A stretch of 64,000 nt of DNA from Leeuwenhoekiella marinoflava DSM 3653 (lineage in GTDB: Bacteria; Bacteroidota; Bacteroidia; Flavobacteriales; Flavobacteriaceae): positions 1 through 64,000 of the forward strand of contig NZ_FQUN01000013.1 of the NCBI RefSeq assembly GCF_900129005.1, written 5' to 3'. Made by a program: the position numbers and the translations under genes. Below, in pieces: positions 46,845 to 56,961 of this stretch. How positions within the stretch are numbered: position 1 is the stretch's first letter; every line of letters begins with the position of its first letter. The notes beneath the pieces are model-generated. The model saw nothing but the letters and a program-made list of their open reading frames with translations, searched no databases and was not told where the DNA came from.

Positions 46845-48050
46845 ATGGCTGAAACAGCAGAAAAAATACAAGAATCTTTTTCAAAAGCAGATCAGTTTGT
46901 TTTAGAACTTTTTAAGAAAAAACTTCCTAACAGTTATCTCTATCACAATTATAATCACACTGTAAGAGTTGTTAAAAGTACTAAAGAAATAGCCGAAAAT
47001 TCTCAAATTAATGTTAAACAGAAAGATGCGCTAATTCTTGCTGCATGGCTTCATGATACAGGCTATACCAAGACTCGTGATGGTCATGAAGAAGCTAGTA
47101 TTGAGATTGCTAAAGATTACATGAAAAAAGAAAATGTTGATGATGAGACCCAACAAATAGTTGTAGAACTTATCGCTTCAACAAAAATGGGTCAAGAACC
47201 TCAAAATGAGCTTGAACGCATTTTAAAAGATGCTGATAATTCTCACTTTGCTAAAGAATATTACGCTCAAACTAGTGAATTTTTAAGACAGGAATTACTC
47301 TTAACAGAAACCAAAAAGTTTACTCCTTCAGAATGGCGTGAAGAAAATATACAAATGTTTACTCATAAGCATAAATTTTATACAGATTATGCTGCCAGAA
47401 ACTGGAAAAACCAAAAGGATGAAAACCTCATCTCTTTGCTGAAAAAAGAAAAGAAAAAGAAGAAAAAATACCGTAAGGAAGAAGTTAAAGCTAAGCTTAA
47501 GGCTAAATTTAAAGATGAAAGTCCTGATCGTGGTGTGCAAACACTGTATCGTACAACTCTAAGAAACCACATCAAATTAAGTGATATCGCAGATACAAAG
47601 GCAAACATCTTACTTTCAGTAAATGCTATTATTATCTCGCTGGCTTTATCTAATATGATTCCCAAATTAGATGCACCAAGTAATCGTCATTTATTGATAC
47701 CAACACTTGTACTGGTTGTATTTAGTGTAGCTTCAATAATTATGTCTATACTTTCTACACGACCTAATGTCACTTCTGGAGAGTTTACAAGAGAACAGGT
47801 TAAGAAAAAACAAGTGAATATTTTATTCTTTGGGAATTTTCACAAAATGAAATATGATCAATATCAGTGGGCTATTAATGAGATCATCTATGATAAAGAT
47901 TATATCTACGAGGCGCTTACTAAAGATTTATACCTTTTAGGTGTTGTTTTGAATAAAAAATATATGCTGCTTAGAAAAACCTATACCGTTTTTATGATAG
48001 GAATTATCATTTCGGTAATAAGTTTTATCATCGCATTCTGGATGATGTAA
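46845..48050 (+). CDS. HD phosphohydrolase fused to a Pycsar-type transmembrane effector domain
   Basis: A 401-residue fusion. Residues 30-140 are an HD domain: H38, H70-D71 in AAWLHDTGYT, H81, and D129/D131 in LKDADNSHF. A very lysine-rich linker lies at 193-220. Residues about 225-401 match the Pycsar effector (PycTM) family: TLYRTTLRNHIKLSDIADTK, ANILLSVNAIIISLALS, then a second helix (LLIPTLVLVVFSVASIIM) and a C-terminal one (FMIGIIISVISFIIAFWM). In Pycsar defence PycTM damages the membrane on sensing cCMP or cUMP, made by a phage-activated cyclase. No cyclase gene is nearby. The HD domain could degrade a nucleotide signal. Confidence 0.85.
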   Translation: MAETAEKIQESFSKADQFVLELFKKKLPNSYLYHNYNHTVRVVKSTKEIAENSQINVKQKDALILAAWLHDTGYTKTRDGHEEASIEIAKDYMKKENVDDETQQIVVELIASTKMGQEPQNELERILKDADNSHFAKEYYAQTSEFLRQELLLTETKKFTPSEWREENIQMFTHKHKFYTDYAARNWKNQKDENLISLLKKEKKKKKKYRKEEVKAKLKAKFKDESPDRGVQTLYRTTLRNHIKLSDIADTKANILLSVNAIIISLALSNMIPKLDAPSNRHLLIPTLVLVVFSVASIIMSILSTRPNVTSGEFTREQVKKKQVNILFFGNFHKMKYDQYQWAINEIIYDKDYIYEALTKDLYLLGVVLNKKYMLLRKTYTVFMIGIIISVISFIIAFWMM

Positions 48051-48064
48051 TTAGTATAAACTAA

Positions 48065-48090
48065 AAAAGCCTTGAAAATTTCAAGGCTTT
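48065..48090. terminator. Bidirectional terminator between the HD-Pycsar and GAF genes
   Basis: The stem aaagccttgaaa / tttcaaggcttt is flanked by A and T runs on both sides, so it can terminate both converging genes. Confidence 0.85.
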
Positions 48091-48094
48091 TATT

Positions 48095-50470
48095 TTAATC
48101 TAAAATTTCCATTAAGTCTTCATAAGTAATCGTTTCTTCATCATTACTTCGTGGTAGTTTTGAAGTATATAAAACATTTACCCGTATAGCTTTCAACCCT
48201 ACTACGCCTTGTACATCTTCAAGCTCTAGGTATTCTATTTCAGAACCTAGATAATCTTTACGCTGTAGGTATTTGATATAGCGCGTGTATTCCTCTGCAT
48301 CAGCATCCTGAGAATAAATGATGGCTATTTTGCCTTTTTGAGTTATACGCTCATCTGTTCCTTTTACAAGAGCTTTATCTATACGTTTTTTGATAATTTC
48401 ATATCGTGCATTATACGTACCGTCAACATCAAATTTCTTCTCATCCATTCTATACCTAATAGACAAAGTCGTACTAAATACAAGAATCAAGGATGCTGCA
48501 TCTAATTGTAACTCTATTCCTTCTTGTTTGTGATAGAAGTGATTTTCCATTTCACACATAGTGCAAAGCTGCCACAATCTAAGGTTGTATAAATACACCT
48601 TGTTGAATTTCTCCTTAGGTGTCATAGATGCACCGATATAAATATTGTGGTCTACACCATCAGTTTTATAGCGTTCAAAATAATGCGGAAAAATCTGCTG
48701 TGCTTCTTGCTGCTTTCTATCTAAAAAGGTTGCCAGATTTTGATTGATCAACTGAACCTTATCATCATAATTTTTACGATTTCGGTAAATCAAACCAGTA
48801 TCTTTATTTATAGATTTTTTATAGTTATCAATTTCTCTTTTGAGCTCAGGAATTTTTGTATTAAGATGACTCAATAAAGGATTTACCTCTTCCTGAAGCA
48901 ATGCGAAAACTTCACTTTCGCTATTGGCATTTAATCTCTCTTTTATCTCTTCAGTAAATTCCTGAATTCTAAACTTTACCTGCTCATAGATTGGTATTGG
49001 GTTAGATTCTAATGCAAGTTCAAGAATGCCGTGAACCAATTCCAACTGAATCAATATATCTTGCTGAATGGCTTTATTACGCTCATCAGAAGAACCTACT
49101 ATATCAATCTGCCCATAAAGTGGGTACACATCTTCAAAGGCGATATCCTTAAATGCAGCAAATTTACCTTCATTTTGATTACTTATAAAGCGCTTAGCTT
49201 CCTCTTCAAAAATCCATAAAACACTAGGATGAATACTCGTACACTCATTTTGAATAACTGCCTTTATTCTATTTTCTTCTTCAAACTTTTTACGCTCTAC
49301 AGTAGAAATGATATAAGGCATCACATCATCTAATTTAGTTGCGTTTAGACTGTGTAACGAATTACGTTTTGAAGATACAAGTTCTAAAACCGCAAGCAAC
49401 TCATTACCCATTGTTATAGGTGCAAGCATACAGCTTTTAATATCTTGTTTTAGTAAATTTTGAGCAAGAACCTCGTTCTCATTCTTTTTTGCATAATCTT
49501 CAACATCAGGAATTACAAAATATTTCTTATCGTGAATCAAAGTGTTATAAGAGCAATCGCACATACTTTGACGGCAATCAGACCGAGTTTCTTCATTAAG
49601 AATAAAACTAGCTGCATCACCTCCACTCATTCTCTTAAAATAATCTTCTTCCTTATCAAACTCAGTAAAACCTACGCGTAAGTCAGGAATATTAAATATA
49701 GAACTGAAAATGCTCTGAAATTGTTTTGCAGTGCTTCCCTGCTTCAAATTCCTTTTAGAAAGCAAAGTGCTTTTTAAGTCAGATATAGAATCATCTACGG
49801 TAACATCTGTAAGATTTAAGATTGTAAGCCCTTTTAGAATCCAGCTCTGTGGTGGAAAATATTCTTTCCATAAATCAACATTATCACCATTTTCAATAAG
49901 CTTATCTACAATTTCCTGAGTAATTTCAATAGAATTTTCAGTTGGTTCACAAAATGTGAAATCTGCATTCATAGAAGCTCTATACGTACGAATTACTCCA
50001 TTTTTATCTGGAATCTCATAAAACATAGGTCTCTTAAAATCAATATCATAGTTATAGTAACTATTTAATATGATCACACAACCTATTATATAAGAATAAT
50101 TAGGATCTAGGTTTCTTATGGTAAGATCAAAATCCTCTCCTGCATCTTCTATTATCGAAGCAAATCTGCGTGTAGGATTAAATATCTTATTCTTAAAAGG
50201 AATAGTTGCTGCCTTAATTTCATTTTTTGTTAAGGCTGCAGGAAAAAGATTGTCAAGTAAAGTACTAAGAATCTCTTGATATTCATCAATTTTTTCAGGA
50301 TCTTCAATACCATTTATAAGTTCCGGGAAAGATTCAGCATAATCCAAAATAGATTTCAAATAATTCTTAGTTACTTCATTTTGAGATTGGTGCATACGCT
50401 TTTTGAGCATCTCTAAAACCTTAGCGAAACTCAATTTTACCTGTAGTGGAAATTCTTGTAAATCTTCCAT
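48095..50470 (-). CDS. GAF domain-containing protein of unknown function
   Basis: A 791-residue soluble protein from the ATG at 50470 (MEDLQEFPLQ); the longer frame would need a TTG. A GAF-like domain lies at about 230-400, with FQSIFSSIFNIPDLRVGFTE, SCMLAPITMGNELLAVLELV, and a Cys-rich loop CRQSMCDCSYNTLI. The rest has long helical, Glu/Lys-rich stretches (EFTEEIKERLNANSESEVFA) and a C-terminal section with EGIELQLDAASLILVFSTTL. No enzymatic output is evident. It converges on the HD-Pycsar gene and shares its terminator. Full-length versions appear to be regular in flavobacteria; function not known. Confidence 0.75.
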   Translation of the reverse strand: MEDLQEFPLQVKLSFAKVLEMLKKRMHQSQNEVTKNYLKSILDYAESFPELINGIEDPEKIDEYQEILSTLLDNLFPAALTKNEIKAATIPFKNKIFNPTRRFASIIEDAGEDFDLTIRNLDPNYSYIIGCVIILNSYYNYDIDFKRPMFYEIPDKNGVIRTYRASMNADFTFCEPTENSIEITQEIVDKLIENGDNVDLWKEYFPPQSWILKGLTILNLTDVTVDDSISDLKSTLLSKRNLKQGSTAKQFQSIFSSIFNIPDLRVGFTEFDKEEDYFKRMSGGDAASFILNEETRSDCRQSMCDCSYNTLIHDKKYFVIPDVEDYAKKNENEVLAQNLLKQDIKSCMLAPITMGNELLAVLELVSSKRNSLHSLNATKLDDVMPYIISTVERKKFEEENRIKAVIQNECTSIHPSVLWIFEEEAKRFISNQNEGKFAAFKDIAFEDVYPLYGQIDIVGSSDERNKAIQQDILIQLELVHGILELALESNPIPIYEQVKFRIQEFTEEIKERLNANSESEVFALLQEEVNPLLSHLNTKIPELKREIDNYKKSINKDTGLIYRNRKNYDDKVQLINQNLATFLDRKQQEAQQIFPHYFERYKTDGVDHNIYIGASMTPKEKFNKVYLYNLRLWQLCTMCEMENHFYHKQEGIELQLDAASLILVFSTTLSIRYRMDEKKFDVDGTYNARYEIIKKRIDKALVKGTDERITQKGKIAIIYSQDADAEEYTRYIKYLQRKDYLGSEIEYLELEDVQGVVGLKAIRVNVLYTSKLPRSNDEETITYEDLMEILD

Positions 50471-50656
50471 ATCCTTATTCTTACAATTCAAAATACTAAA
50501 ATAGTTGTCAACCCGTTACTATTAGTTTGTCTTTAACATAGGTTTAAACTTACAGTACCTTGTGTCAAATATCACGCCCTTTTCTTAAGCCTGACATATA
50601 TTCTAAAAAAACTTAAAATCACGTATATTGCACCACAACTAAATCTAGAAAAAAGA

Positions 50657-51799
50657 ATGAATAAATTTTGTTTACTAATTGCAGCAGCAATTTTAGTTAT
50701 ATCATGCGGTTCTGAACCCGATTTTAAGATTGATGGTACAACACCTGACATCAATAATGGCACGAATGTTTTCTTGCAAAAAATTGACGCTAATAATCAA
50801 TTGAAAAACATTGACACTACAGTGATCAAAGAAGGGAAGTTTAGTTTTAACCCAGAACCAGTTAGCGCTCCCGAAATGATGGTTCTTACATTTGAAGGTG
50901 CTAAAGGAAATATTATTCTTATTGCTGAAAATGAAGAAATTACTGTAAAAGCATATAAAGACAGCTTATATACTTCTGAAATAAACGGTGGAGCTGAAAA
51001 TGATTTTTTTAAACTCTATTATGATGATGTGGTTGCTTCAAATAAAGAAAAGCAAAAACTACAAGAAGAAGGAATGGCAGCAATGCAAAGTGGAGACACT
51101 TCTAAAGTTACCATAATCCGTAATGAGTTTGAAGCCATTAATGATGCAGACACGCGCAGACGCATTCAATTAATTGAAGAACATCCTAGGGAATTTGTAA
51201 GTGTTATTATTCTTTCTGATTTAGTTGGTACACGTGCTATTGAAGCTGATAAAGCTGAAGAATTATTTGAAAGCTTAGATGCAAAACTTAAAGAAATAGA
51301 CAAAGGAGTTAAGTTGAATGAGATGATTGCTAAATTAAAATCTCAAGAAGCTGCTGCTGCACAAGCAGAAGTAGGTAATAAAGCTCCTGCTTTTACCGCT
51401 CCTACTCCAGATGGTTCAGAATTAGCTTTAGCTGATGCAATGGGTTCTAAGTATACAATTATAGATTTCTGGGCAAGCTGGTGCAAGCCTTGTCGTCAGG
51501 AAAATCCTAACGTGGTTTCTGTTTACAATACGTATCACGATAAAGGCCTAAATATCATAAGCGTTTCTTTGGATCGCGCAAAAGACAAAAACAAATGGCT
51601 TACAGCCATAGAAAATGACAAAATGAACTGGTATCACGTGTCAAACCTTATGGAATGGCAAGATCCTATTGCTCGTAAATATGGAGTAACAGCAATACCT
51701 GCAACATATCTAATAGACGCGACAGGTACTATTATTGAAAAGAATTTAAGAGGAAAAGCTCTTGTTTCTAAAATGCAAGAACTTTTAGGCGAAGGATAA
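50657..51799 (+). CDS. TlpA-family thiol:disulfide oxidoreductase with DUF4369 domain
   Basis: A 380-residue lipoprotein (LLIAAAILVISCGSE). Residues 22-115 are a DUF4369-type beta domain (FKIDGTTPDINNGTNVFLQK). A helical middle part follows. Residues about 240-380 are a thioredoxin fold with the active site FWASWCKPCRQENPN and cis-proline TAIPATYLID. Such proteins reduce or isomerise disulfides in the periplasm. It ends at a shared terminator, convergent with the SusD gene. Confidence 0.9.
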   Translation: MNKFCLLIAAAILVISCGSEPDFKIDGTTPDINNGTNVFLQKIDANNQLKNIDTTVIKEGKFSFNPEPVSAPEMMVLTFEGAKGNIILIAENEEITVKAYKDSLYTSEINGGAENDFFKLYYDDVVASNKEKQKLQEEGMAAMQSGDTSKVTIIRNEFEAINDADTRRRIQLIEEHPREFVSVIILSDLVGTRAIEADKAEELFESLDAKLKEIDKGVKLNEMIAKLKSQEAAAAQAEVGNKAPAFTAPTPDGSELALADAMGSKYTIIDFWASWCKPCRQENPNVVSVYNTYHDKGLNIISVSLDRAKDKNKWLTAIENDKMNWYHVSNLMEWQDPIARKYGVTAIPATYLIDATGTIIEKNLRGKALVSKMQELLGEG

Positions 51800-51822
51800 T
51801 ATTCCAAGTGCTCTTTAAAAGT

Positions 51823-51856
51823 AAAAAGCCATGAACAAATGTTCAAGGCTTTTTTT
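51823..51856. terminator. Bidirectional terminator between the TlpA and SusD genes
   Basis: Arms aaaaagcc-a-tgaaca and tgttca-a-ggcttttt form a long stem with one A-A mismatch and an AA loop, flanked by A and T runs. It serves both converging genes. Confidence 0.8.
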
Positions 51857-51883
51857 GTATTATTTTATAAAGTAGATATCTAT

Positions 51884-53452
51884 TTAATTAACATCCCACC
51901 AAAGTCTAGTTCCTCCAGTATCAGGGCCATCTAATAATTCTACTGCTGCATCTACAGCCTCTCCATTAGAAGAAATTTCATTAGTCACATAGATCACACG
52001 TTTCATTAATTCTGTACCAACTCCAGCATCTAAATTATCTGAGTTTAGAAGTGGATAAACAACTTCTTGATCTGTTCTTCTCAAGTCAGCCCAAGTCTCC
52101 CAAGATTCAGGGAATAAAGCAAGATACTTTTGAACTGCTATTTGATTACGCTGTTCAGCCTCACTTGATGCCCAACTAACAGGTAATGTTACCGGTGGAG
52201 TATACAAGTCTAGATCAGGATAAAGATCTGTGATAATAGGTACTACAGGAGTAGAAGTTCCCCCTATGTAATTATCTATTGCTTCAGCATCATCTACACC
52301 CCATTGGTTCATAGAAAGCTCAATTCCTGTTTCATAAAAATCCTCAGCGCTTCCACTCATATTCCAACCATTTAAAGCACCTTCTGCTCTATTCAGATAG
52401 CATTCTGAAGCCATAAGAATTTCTATGTCTTTAGTGTTTCTATAATCATTACCTAAAACATCTTCATTAAACGGAGAAAATTTAGTCGTTCCAAATTCAT
52501 CATTTAAACCTCCTGCTGGCTGACCAATAAATAGGCTATCTTCAGTTTTTGCAAACCATACTTCCATTCTAGGGTCATTATATCCTTTTAGAATACTTTC
52601 CATTGAAGCGGTCATAAAATACCCCCAACTGTTTACGATCATATTCAAGTTGTTTGGAGTAATCTCACTCACTGAAAAAAATGCACTATCATCATTACTT
52701 TGCATAACACCATTAGCAACAGCTAATTCTGCTTGTTCCTGTGCTTTTTGGGGTTGAACATCAGATATTCTAAGTGCTAAACGTAAACGTAAACTGTTTC
52801 CAAAAACTCTCCAGCTTTCTACGTCACCTGCGTAAATACGATCTGAAGTTTGAAATAATGCAGAAGTTGCTTCAGAAGATGCACTCAAAATAGTATCAGC
52901 TTCATCAAGTAGTACGAAAAAGTCTTCATAAATAGCTTCTTGAGAATCATAAGCTATTTTCTCTGCACCAGAACCCGCTTCTGTATATGGAATAGGACCG
53001 TAATGATCTGTCATCTGGTTGAACATAAACACTTTCCATATTTTAAGTATAGCAAGAGCTTCTTCATTTCCTTCTGCAGCTTTCATTGCATTTTGTAACG
53101 CAGGCACAGCTACGGTATAGAAACGCAACCATCCTCGAGACTCAAACCCTCCAAAAGCATTTCTATCTGTACTATAACCAGTATTCATATACTGAACAAA
53201 GGTGGAAGAAATAATTCCTGTAGCAATACCCCATGTTCCTTGATCATCAACCCCTGGCGATGAATAAGAACCATTGTGGATCCCTGCATATTGAGCCGAA
53301 GCGAAAGCTGGCCCAGCAAGACTTGCATCAAGTTGATCTTCTGTTAGCGCATTATCATTTGTATTGATCTCATCAAAATCACCTGTACACCCTACAGCCA
53401 ATGCGACTAATAGAGAAACAGCTGTTGTCTTTATGTTTAAATATTTATTCAT
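51884..53452 (-). CDS. SusD/RagB family outer-membrane nutrient-binding lipoprotein
   Basis: A 522-residue lipoprotein (TAVSLLVALAVGCTGDFDEI) of the SusD-like group. TPR-like helices are seen in RAEGALNGWNMSG and LRLRLALRISDVQPQKAQEQ. It is read 17 bases after the SusC gene and should form the lid of that channel. No glycosidase, peptidase or sensor gene is next to the pair, so the substrate is open. Confidence 0.9.
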   Translation of the reverse strand: MNKYLNIKTTAVSLLVALAVGCTGDFDEINTNDNALTEDQLDASLAGPAFASAQYAGIHNGSYSSPGVDDQGTWGIATGIISSTFVQYMNTGYSTDRNAFGGFESRGWLRFYTVAVPALQNAMKAAEGNEEALAILKIWKVFMFNQMTDHYGPIPYTEAGSGAEKIAYDSQEAIYEDFFVLLDEADTILSASSEATSALFQTSDRIYAGDVESWRVFGNSLRLRLALRISDVQPQKAQEQAELAVANGVMQSNDDSAFFSVSEITPNNLNMIVNSWGYFMTASMESILKGYNDPRMEVWFAKTEDSLFIGQPAGGLNDEFGTTKFSPFNEDVLGNDYRNTKDIEILMASECYLNRAEGALNGWNMSGSAEDFYETGIELSMNQWGVDDAEAIDNYIGGTSTPVVPIITDLYPDLDLYTPPVTLPVSWASSEAEQRNQIAVQKYLALFPESWETWADLRRTDQEVVYPLLNSDNLDAGVGTELMKRVIYVTNEISSNGEAVDAAVELLDGPDTGGTRLWWDVN

Positions 53453-53469
53453 AATAATTTCTTTTTTTT

Positions 53470-56400
53470 TTAAAATCCAAATTTCACACTTACCCCATAA
53501 TTTCTTGTAGAAGGGATATTAAATGACTCTATACCTTGAAGGTTTCCAGTACCTGCACCTTGCTCAGGGTCAAAGTATTTTGCCTCATTAAGAATAAAAA
53601 ATAAGTTTCTTCCTACTAAAGAAATATTCACACTTCTAAATGGAGAGTTTTCTAATAAACGTTGAGGCATTGCATACCCTAATACCAATTCTCTCAAGCG
53701 AATGTTTGTTGCATCATAAATAAATGGCTCTGCAATTGGCGTTCTTTGACCTATAGCAGTCCAGTATTGCTCTGCTGTAATATTTGTAGTGTTTGGTGAA
53801 AATGTACCATCTTCATTAGCTACAACACCGTCTACCACTAAACCATCTTCTCTTCCTTCAAGAGTCATCTCATTAACCCCCAATCCTGCTTGTCTAGCCT
53901 GTGTATAAGAAATTACCTCACCACCTATTCTCATATCAATTAAGAAACTCAATGAAAATTCTTTATATCTAAGGGTGTTCTTAAGTCCACCTGTCCAATC
54001 TGGATTAAAGTTTCCTCCATAAACATCAAAACTATTTGTTGCTAGTGGTATACCGGCAGAATTAACTATAATCTCACCGTCATCATTTCTTTGAAAACCT
54101 TGAATGTATAAATCTCCATATTGACCTCCTTTAACTACCTTACTTCTAACAAGTCTACCTTGACCTAAAACAAGCTCATCTCTTCCTTCGAATATCGATT
54201 TGATTTCAGAATCATATGACGCATAGTTTGCTAAAATATCCCAAGAGAAGTTATCTGTCTCAATTGGAGTTGCAGTAAGTGAAATTTCTATACCACTATT
54301 TTGAACCTCTCCTCCGTTAACAATTGCATTTGAATATCCTGAAGACTCTGGAGTATTTATACTAAAAATTTGATTTTTAGTATTTGTTTTAAAATAGGTA
54401 AAATCAACACCAAGTCTATTTTTTAAAAATCTAAAATCAGCTCCAAATTCTACAGAGTTTGAAATTTCAGGTTTTAAATTAGGGTTTGCAGCTGTAGTTT
54501 GAGAATAAAGCATTCCGCCATTACCTCCTATGTAAGAAAGTTGTGGACTTAATTGATAAGGATCTGTGTCGTTACCAACCTCTGCATAAGAAGCTCTCAC
54601 TTTAGCATAAGATATAAACTCTGGTAATTCAGTCATTTCTGAAATTAAGCCAGAAATACCTATAGATGGGTAGAAAAATGAGCGATTTTCTTTTGGTAAA
54701 GTAGATGACCAGTCATTTCGGGCAGTTACATCTAAAAATAACATACTTTTATATCCTAACTGAGCAAAACTATAGATTGAGTTGATTTGCTTTTCTCGTT
54801 TTCCTGAGGTAGAACTAATAGTTTCAACATTAGCTAAAGCAAAAAAATTACGCTTACTTAAAGTACCTCCCGAATTTAGAGAAGAGGACGTTTGTTTTAA
54901 AATATTTGCTCCTAAATTCACATTCAAGCTAAAATCACCAAACTTATTATCGTATGATAAAAGTGCATCAGAGTTTAACTCTCTTACAGTCTCATAATAC
55001 TCACTATATCCTCCTAAATTATTATTAAAGGCATTTGTTGCATACCTATTTCTAAAAGTCTTATTTGTCATATCATCAATACCTGTACGCACTTGTAAAC
55101 TCAATGCGTCAGTAAATTGATACTTTAAAGATGCTAAACCTATAAAACGGTTTCTCTTATCTGTTCTGTCGTCATTACGCAATGCTGACCAATAAGGGTT
55201 TCCTCCAGGAGCACCTACTTCATCTATAAAATAGTTAGTTTGCAATTGTCCTGCAGCATCTACGTATTCAAAATCTTTGTATTCATTAAAAGGAATACTT
55301 CGAGGCAATAAATAAGCTGATGTTCCCACAGACTCTTCACCAGTTCTCAATAGATTATCTATATCTTGAACAATATAATTAGTCTTCACATCTAAAGATA
55401 ACTTATCAGTAAGTTTACTATTTAAGCGCAAGTTAGCATTATGTCTATTCAATTTATTTCCTTCAACAATTCCTTCTGCAGTAGTATTAGTGTAAGAAAA
55501 ATAAGCTTGTGTCTTTTCTGTTCCTGTAGTTACAGATAATGTATTAGCTAAATTATAACCTGTTTGAAAAAAGTCTATCACATTATCCGGTTGCGGAGCG
55601 TATGCATATGTCGCAGGACCTTCATAATCAGGATTTCTTACCAGTTGCCAAGCTTCAACCTGACTACCATCTAATCTACCACCCCAACTTGAACTTGAGT
55701 TAGACACATACTCACCGTTAGTACCCTGCCCATATTGATTTTGTAAATTCAGAAGATTATAAGCTGAAGAAGCCATAAAATTAGATGAAACAGTAATACG
55801 TGTTCCTTGAGCACCATTACCAGATTTTGTAGTAATAACAATGACACCATTACTCGCTCGAGTTCCGTAAAGTGCAGCCGCAGATGGACCTTTTAAAACA
55901 CTAATACTTGCGATATCATCAGGATTTATATTTGCAATTCCATCAGGTTGTGTTGTACCTCCTGTATCTATATTAGAATTCCTACTCCCAGAACCATTAC
56001 TAATAGGCACACCATCTACCACATATAATGGCTGATTATTACCTGTTAATGATCTATTACCACGTAAGGTAACTCGAGACGCACTTCCTACTCCATTTGA
56101 AGTAGTCGAAAAATTAAGTCCGGCAACCTTTCCTGAAAGAGAATTTGCAACGTTTAAAGAACGAGCTTCAGATATTTCATCTACTTCAACATTTTGAGCA
56201 GAATATGTGATAGCTTTCTTTTCTCGCTTAATCCCTAAAGCTGTTACCACAACCTCTCCTAATTGTTGAGCATCTTCTTCCATCTGGATGTCAATAACGG
56301 TCTGGCTACCTACAGTGACATCCTTAGATAAGAAACCTAAAGATGAAAATGTAATTACTGCATTTGAAGTAGTCAACTCTAAAGTGTAGTTACCATCAAA

Positions 56401-56562
56401 ATCTGTAGAGGCACCGTTAGTGGTACCTTTTTCAATGACATTCGCTCCGGGAAGCGGAACACCGGTATTATCTGTTACAGTACCGGTAATGGTTTGCGCC
56501 ATCAGCCCTTGCACAAAGAGCAATGTAACAAACCCAAGTATGTACTTTACCTTCACATTCAT
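53470..56562 (-). CDS. SusC/RagA family TonB-linked outer-membrane protein
   Basis: A 1030-residue TonB-dependent transporter. Signal peptide (VKYILGFVTLLFVQGLMAQT), then a carboxypeptidase-D regulatory-like domain at 23-105 (TITGTVTDNTGVPLPGANVI), the plug with GEVVVTALGIKREKKAITYS and QPLYVVDGVPISNGSGSRN, and a beta-barrel to the end with a final aromatic (YGVSVKFGF). Paired with the SusD gene downstream; imports a polymer fragment, probably a sugar or peptide. Confidence 0.93.
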   Translation of the reverse strand: MNVKVKYILGFVTLLFVQGLMAQTITGTVTDNTGVPLPGANVIEKGTTNGASTDFDGNYTLELTTSNAVITFSSLGFLSKDVTVGSQTVIDIQMEEDAQQLGEVVVTALGIKREKKAITYSAQNVEVDEISEARSLNVANSLSGKVAGLNFSTTSNGVGSASRVTLRGNRSLTGNNQPLYVVDGVPISNGSGSRNSNIDTGGTTQPDGIANINPDDIASISVLKGPSAAALYGTRASNGVIVITTKSGNGAQGTRITVSSNFMASSAYNLLNLQNQYGQGTNGEYVSNSSSSWGGRLDGSQVEAWQLVRNPDYEGPATYAYAPQPDNVIDFFQTGYNLANTLSVTTGTEKTQAYFSYTNTTAEGIVEGNKLNRHNANLRLNSKLTDKLSLDVKTNYIVQDIDNLLRTGEESVGTSAYLLPRSIPFNEYKDFEYVDAAGQLQTNYFIDEVGAPGGNPYWSALRNDDRTDKRNRFIGLASLKYQFTDALSLQVRTGIDDMTNKTFRNRYATNAFNNNLGGYSEYYETVRELNSDALLSYDNKFGDFSLNVNLGANILKQTSSSLNSGGTLSKRNFFALANVETISSTSGKREKQINSIYSFAQLGYKSMLFLDVTARNDWSSTLPKENRSFFYPSIGISGLISEMTELPEFISYAKVRASYAEVGNDTDPYQLSPQLSYIGGNGGMLYSQTTAANPNLKPEISNSVEFGADFRFLKNRLGVDFTYFKTNTKNQIFSINTPESSGYSNAIVNGGEVQNSGIEISLTATPIETDNFSWDILANYASYDSEIKSIFEGRDELVLGQGRLVRSKVVKGGQYGDLYIQGFQRNDDGEIIVNSAGIPLATNSFDVYGGNFNPDWTGGLKNTLRYKEFSLSFLIDMRIGGEVISYTQARQAGLGVNEMTLEGREDGLVVDGVVANEDGTFSPNTTNITAEQYWTAIGQRTPIAEPFIYDATNIRLRELVLGYAMPQRLLENSPFRSVNISLVGRNLFFILNEAKYFDPEQGAGTGNLQGIESFNIPSTRNYGVSVKFGF

Positions 56563-56961
56563 GTTGTTAAATTTTGAGTTAATTAATTGTTATGAAAAAC
56601 TTAATACAACTTAAAGGTGTCTATAAATTTGTGTTAAAAGAAACAATTTCGACATATAACAATTATGAGTAGGTTAATAACACGATATACACCACAAATC
56701 ACGTGTCAACTCTGTTAACTGAATTAATGTATTTTTAAAACTATAAGTCTCTTATAAAGTTTAACAAGCTATTTATTCAAAGAATAAAGAATAAGTTCAA
56801 AGATTTGACAGAACCATTGAAGAAACCTCACACACTTTTATGACTTAATCCGTTTTAAACTAGAAGCTTAATTTTCAGAAAACTAACAAAGATCAGTAAT
56901 TAAAAAAAGCCTGATCCATTTAAGGGTCAGGCTTTTTTTAATTCAAAATATATCGTTAGGA
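56563..56961. other. Intergenic region upstream of susC
   Basis: About 400 AT-rich bases between the susC start and the end of the acyltransferase gene. It contains the terminator at 56902-56939. I see no gene. A 26-codon frame at 56592 on the plus strand is more likely chance. A TAAATTTG at 56624-56631 points away from any gene on the plus strand. Confidence 0.4.
56902..56939 (-). terminator. Intrinsic terminator after the acyltransferase gene
   Basis: Arms aaaaaaagcctga and tcaggcttttttt form a long stem around a short internal loop, with T runs on either strand. It lies 23 bases past the stop at 56962. Confidence 0.85.

Noticed and set aside
47387-47665. 92-residue minus-strand frame rich in Phe
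   Set aside because: It is the antisense of the lysine-rich linker of the HD-Pycsar gene.
56592-56672. 26-codon plus-strand frame and TAAATTTG upstream of susC
   Set aside because: No promoter in front of the frame, and the box faces no gene; probably chance in AT-rich DNA.
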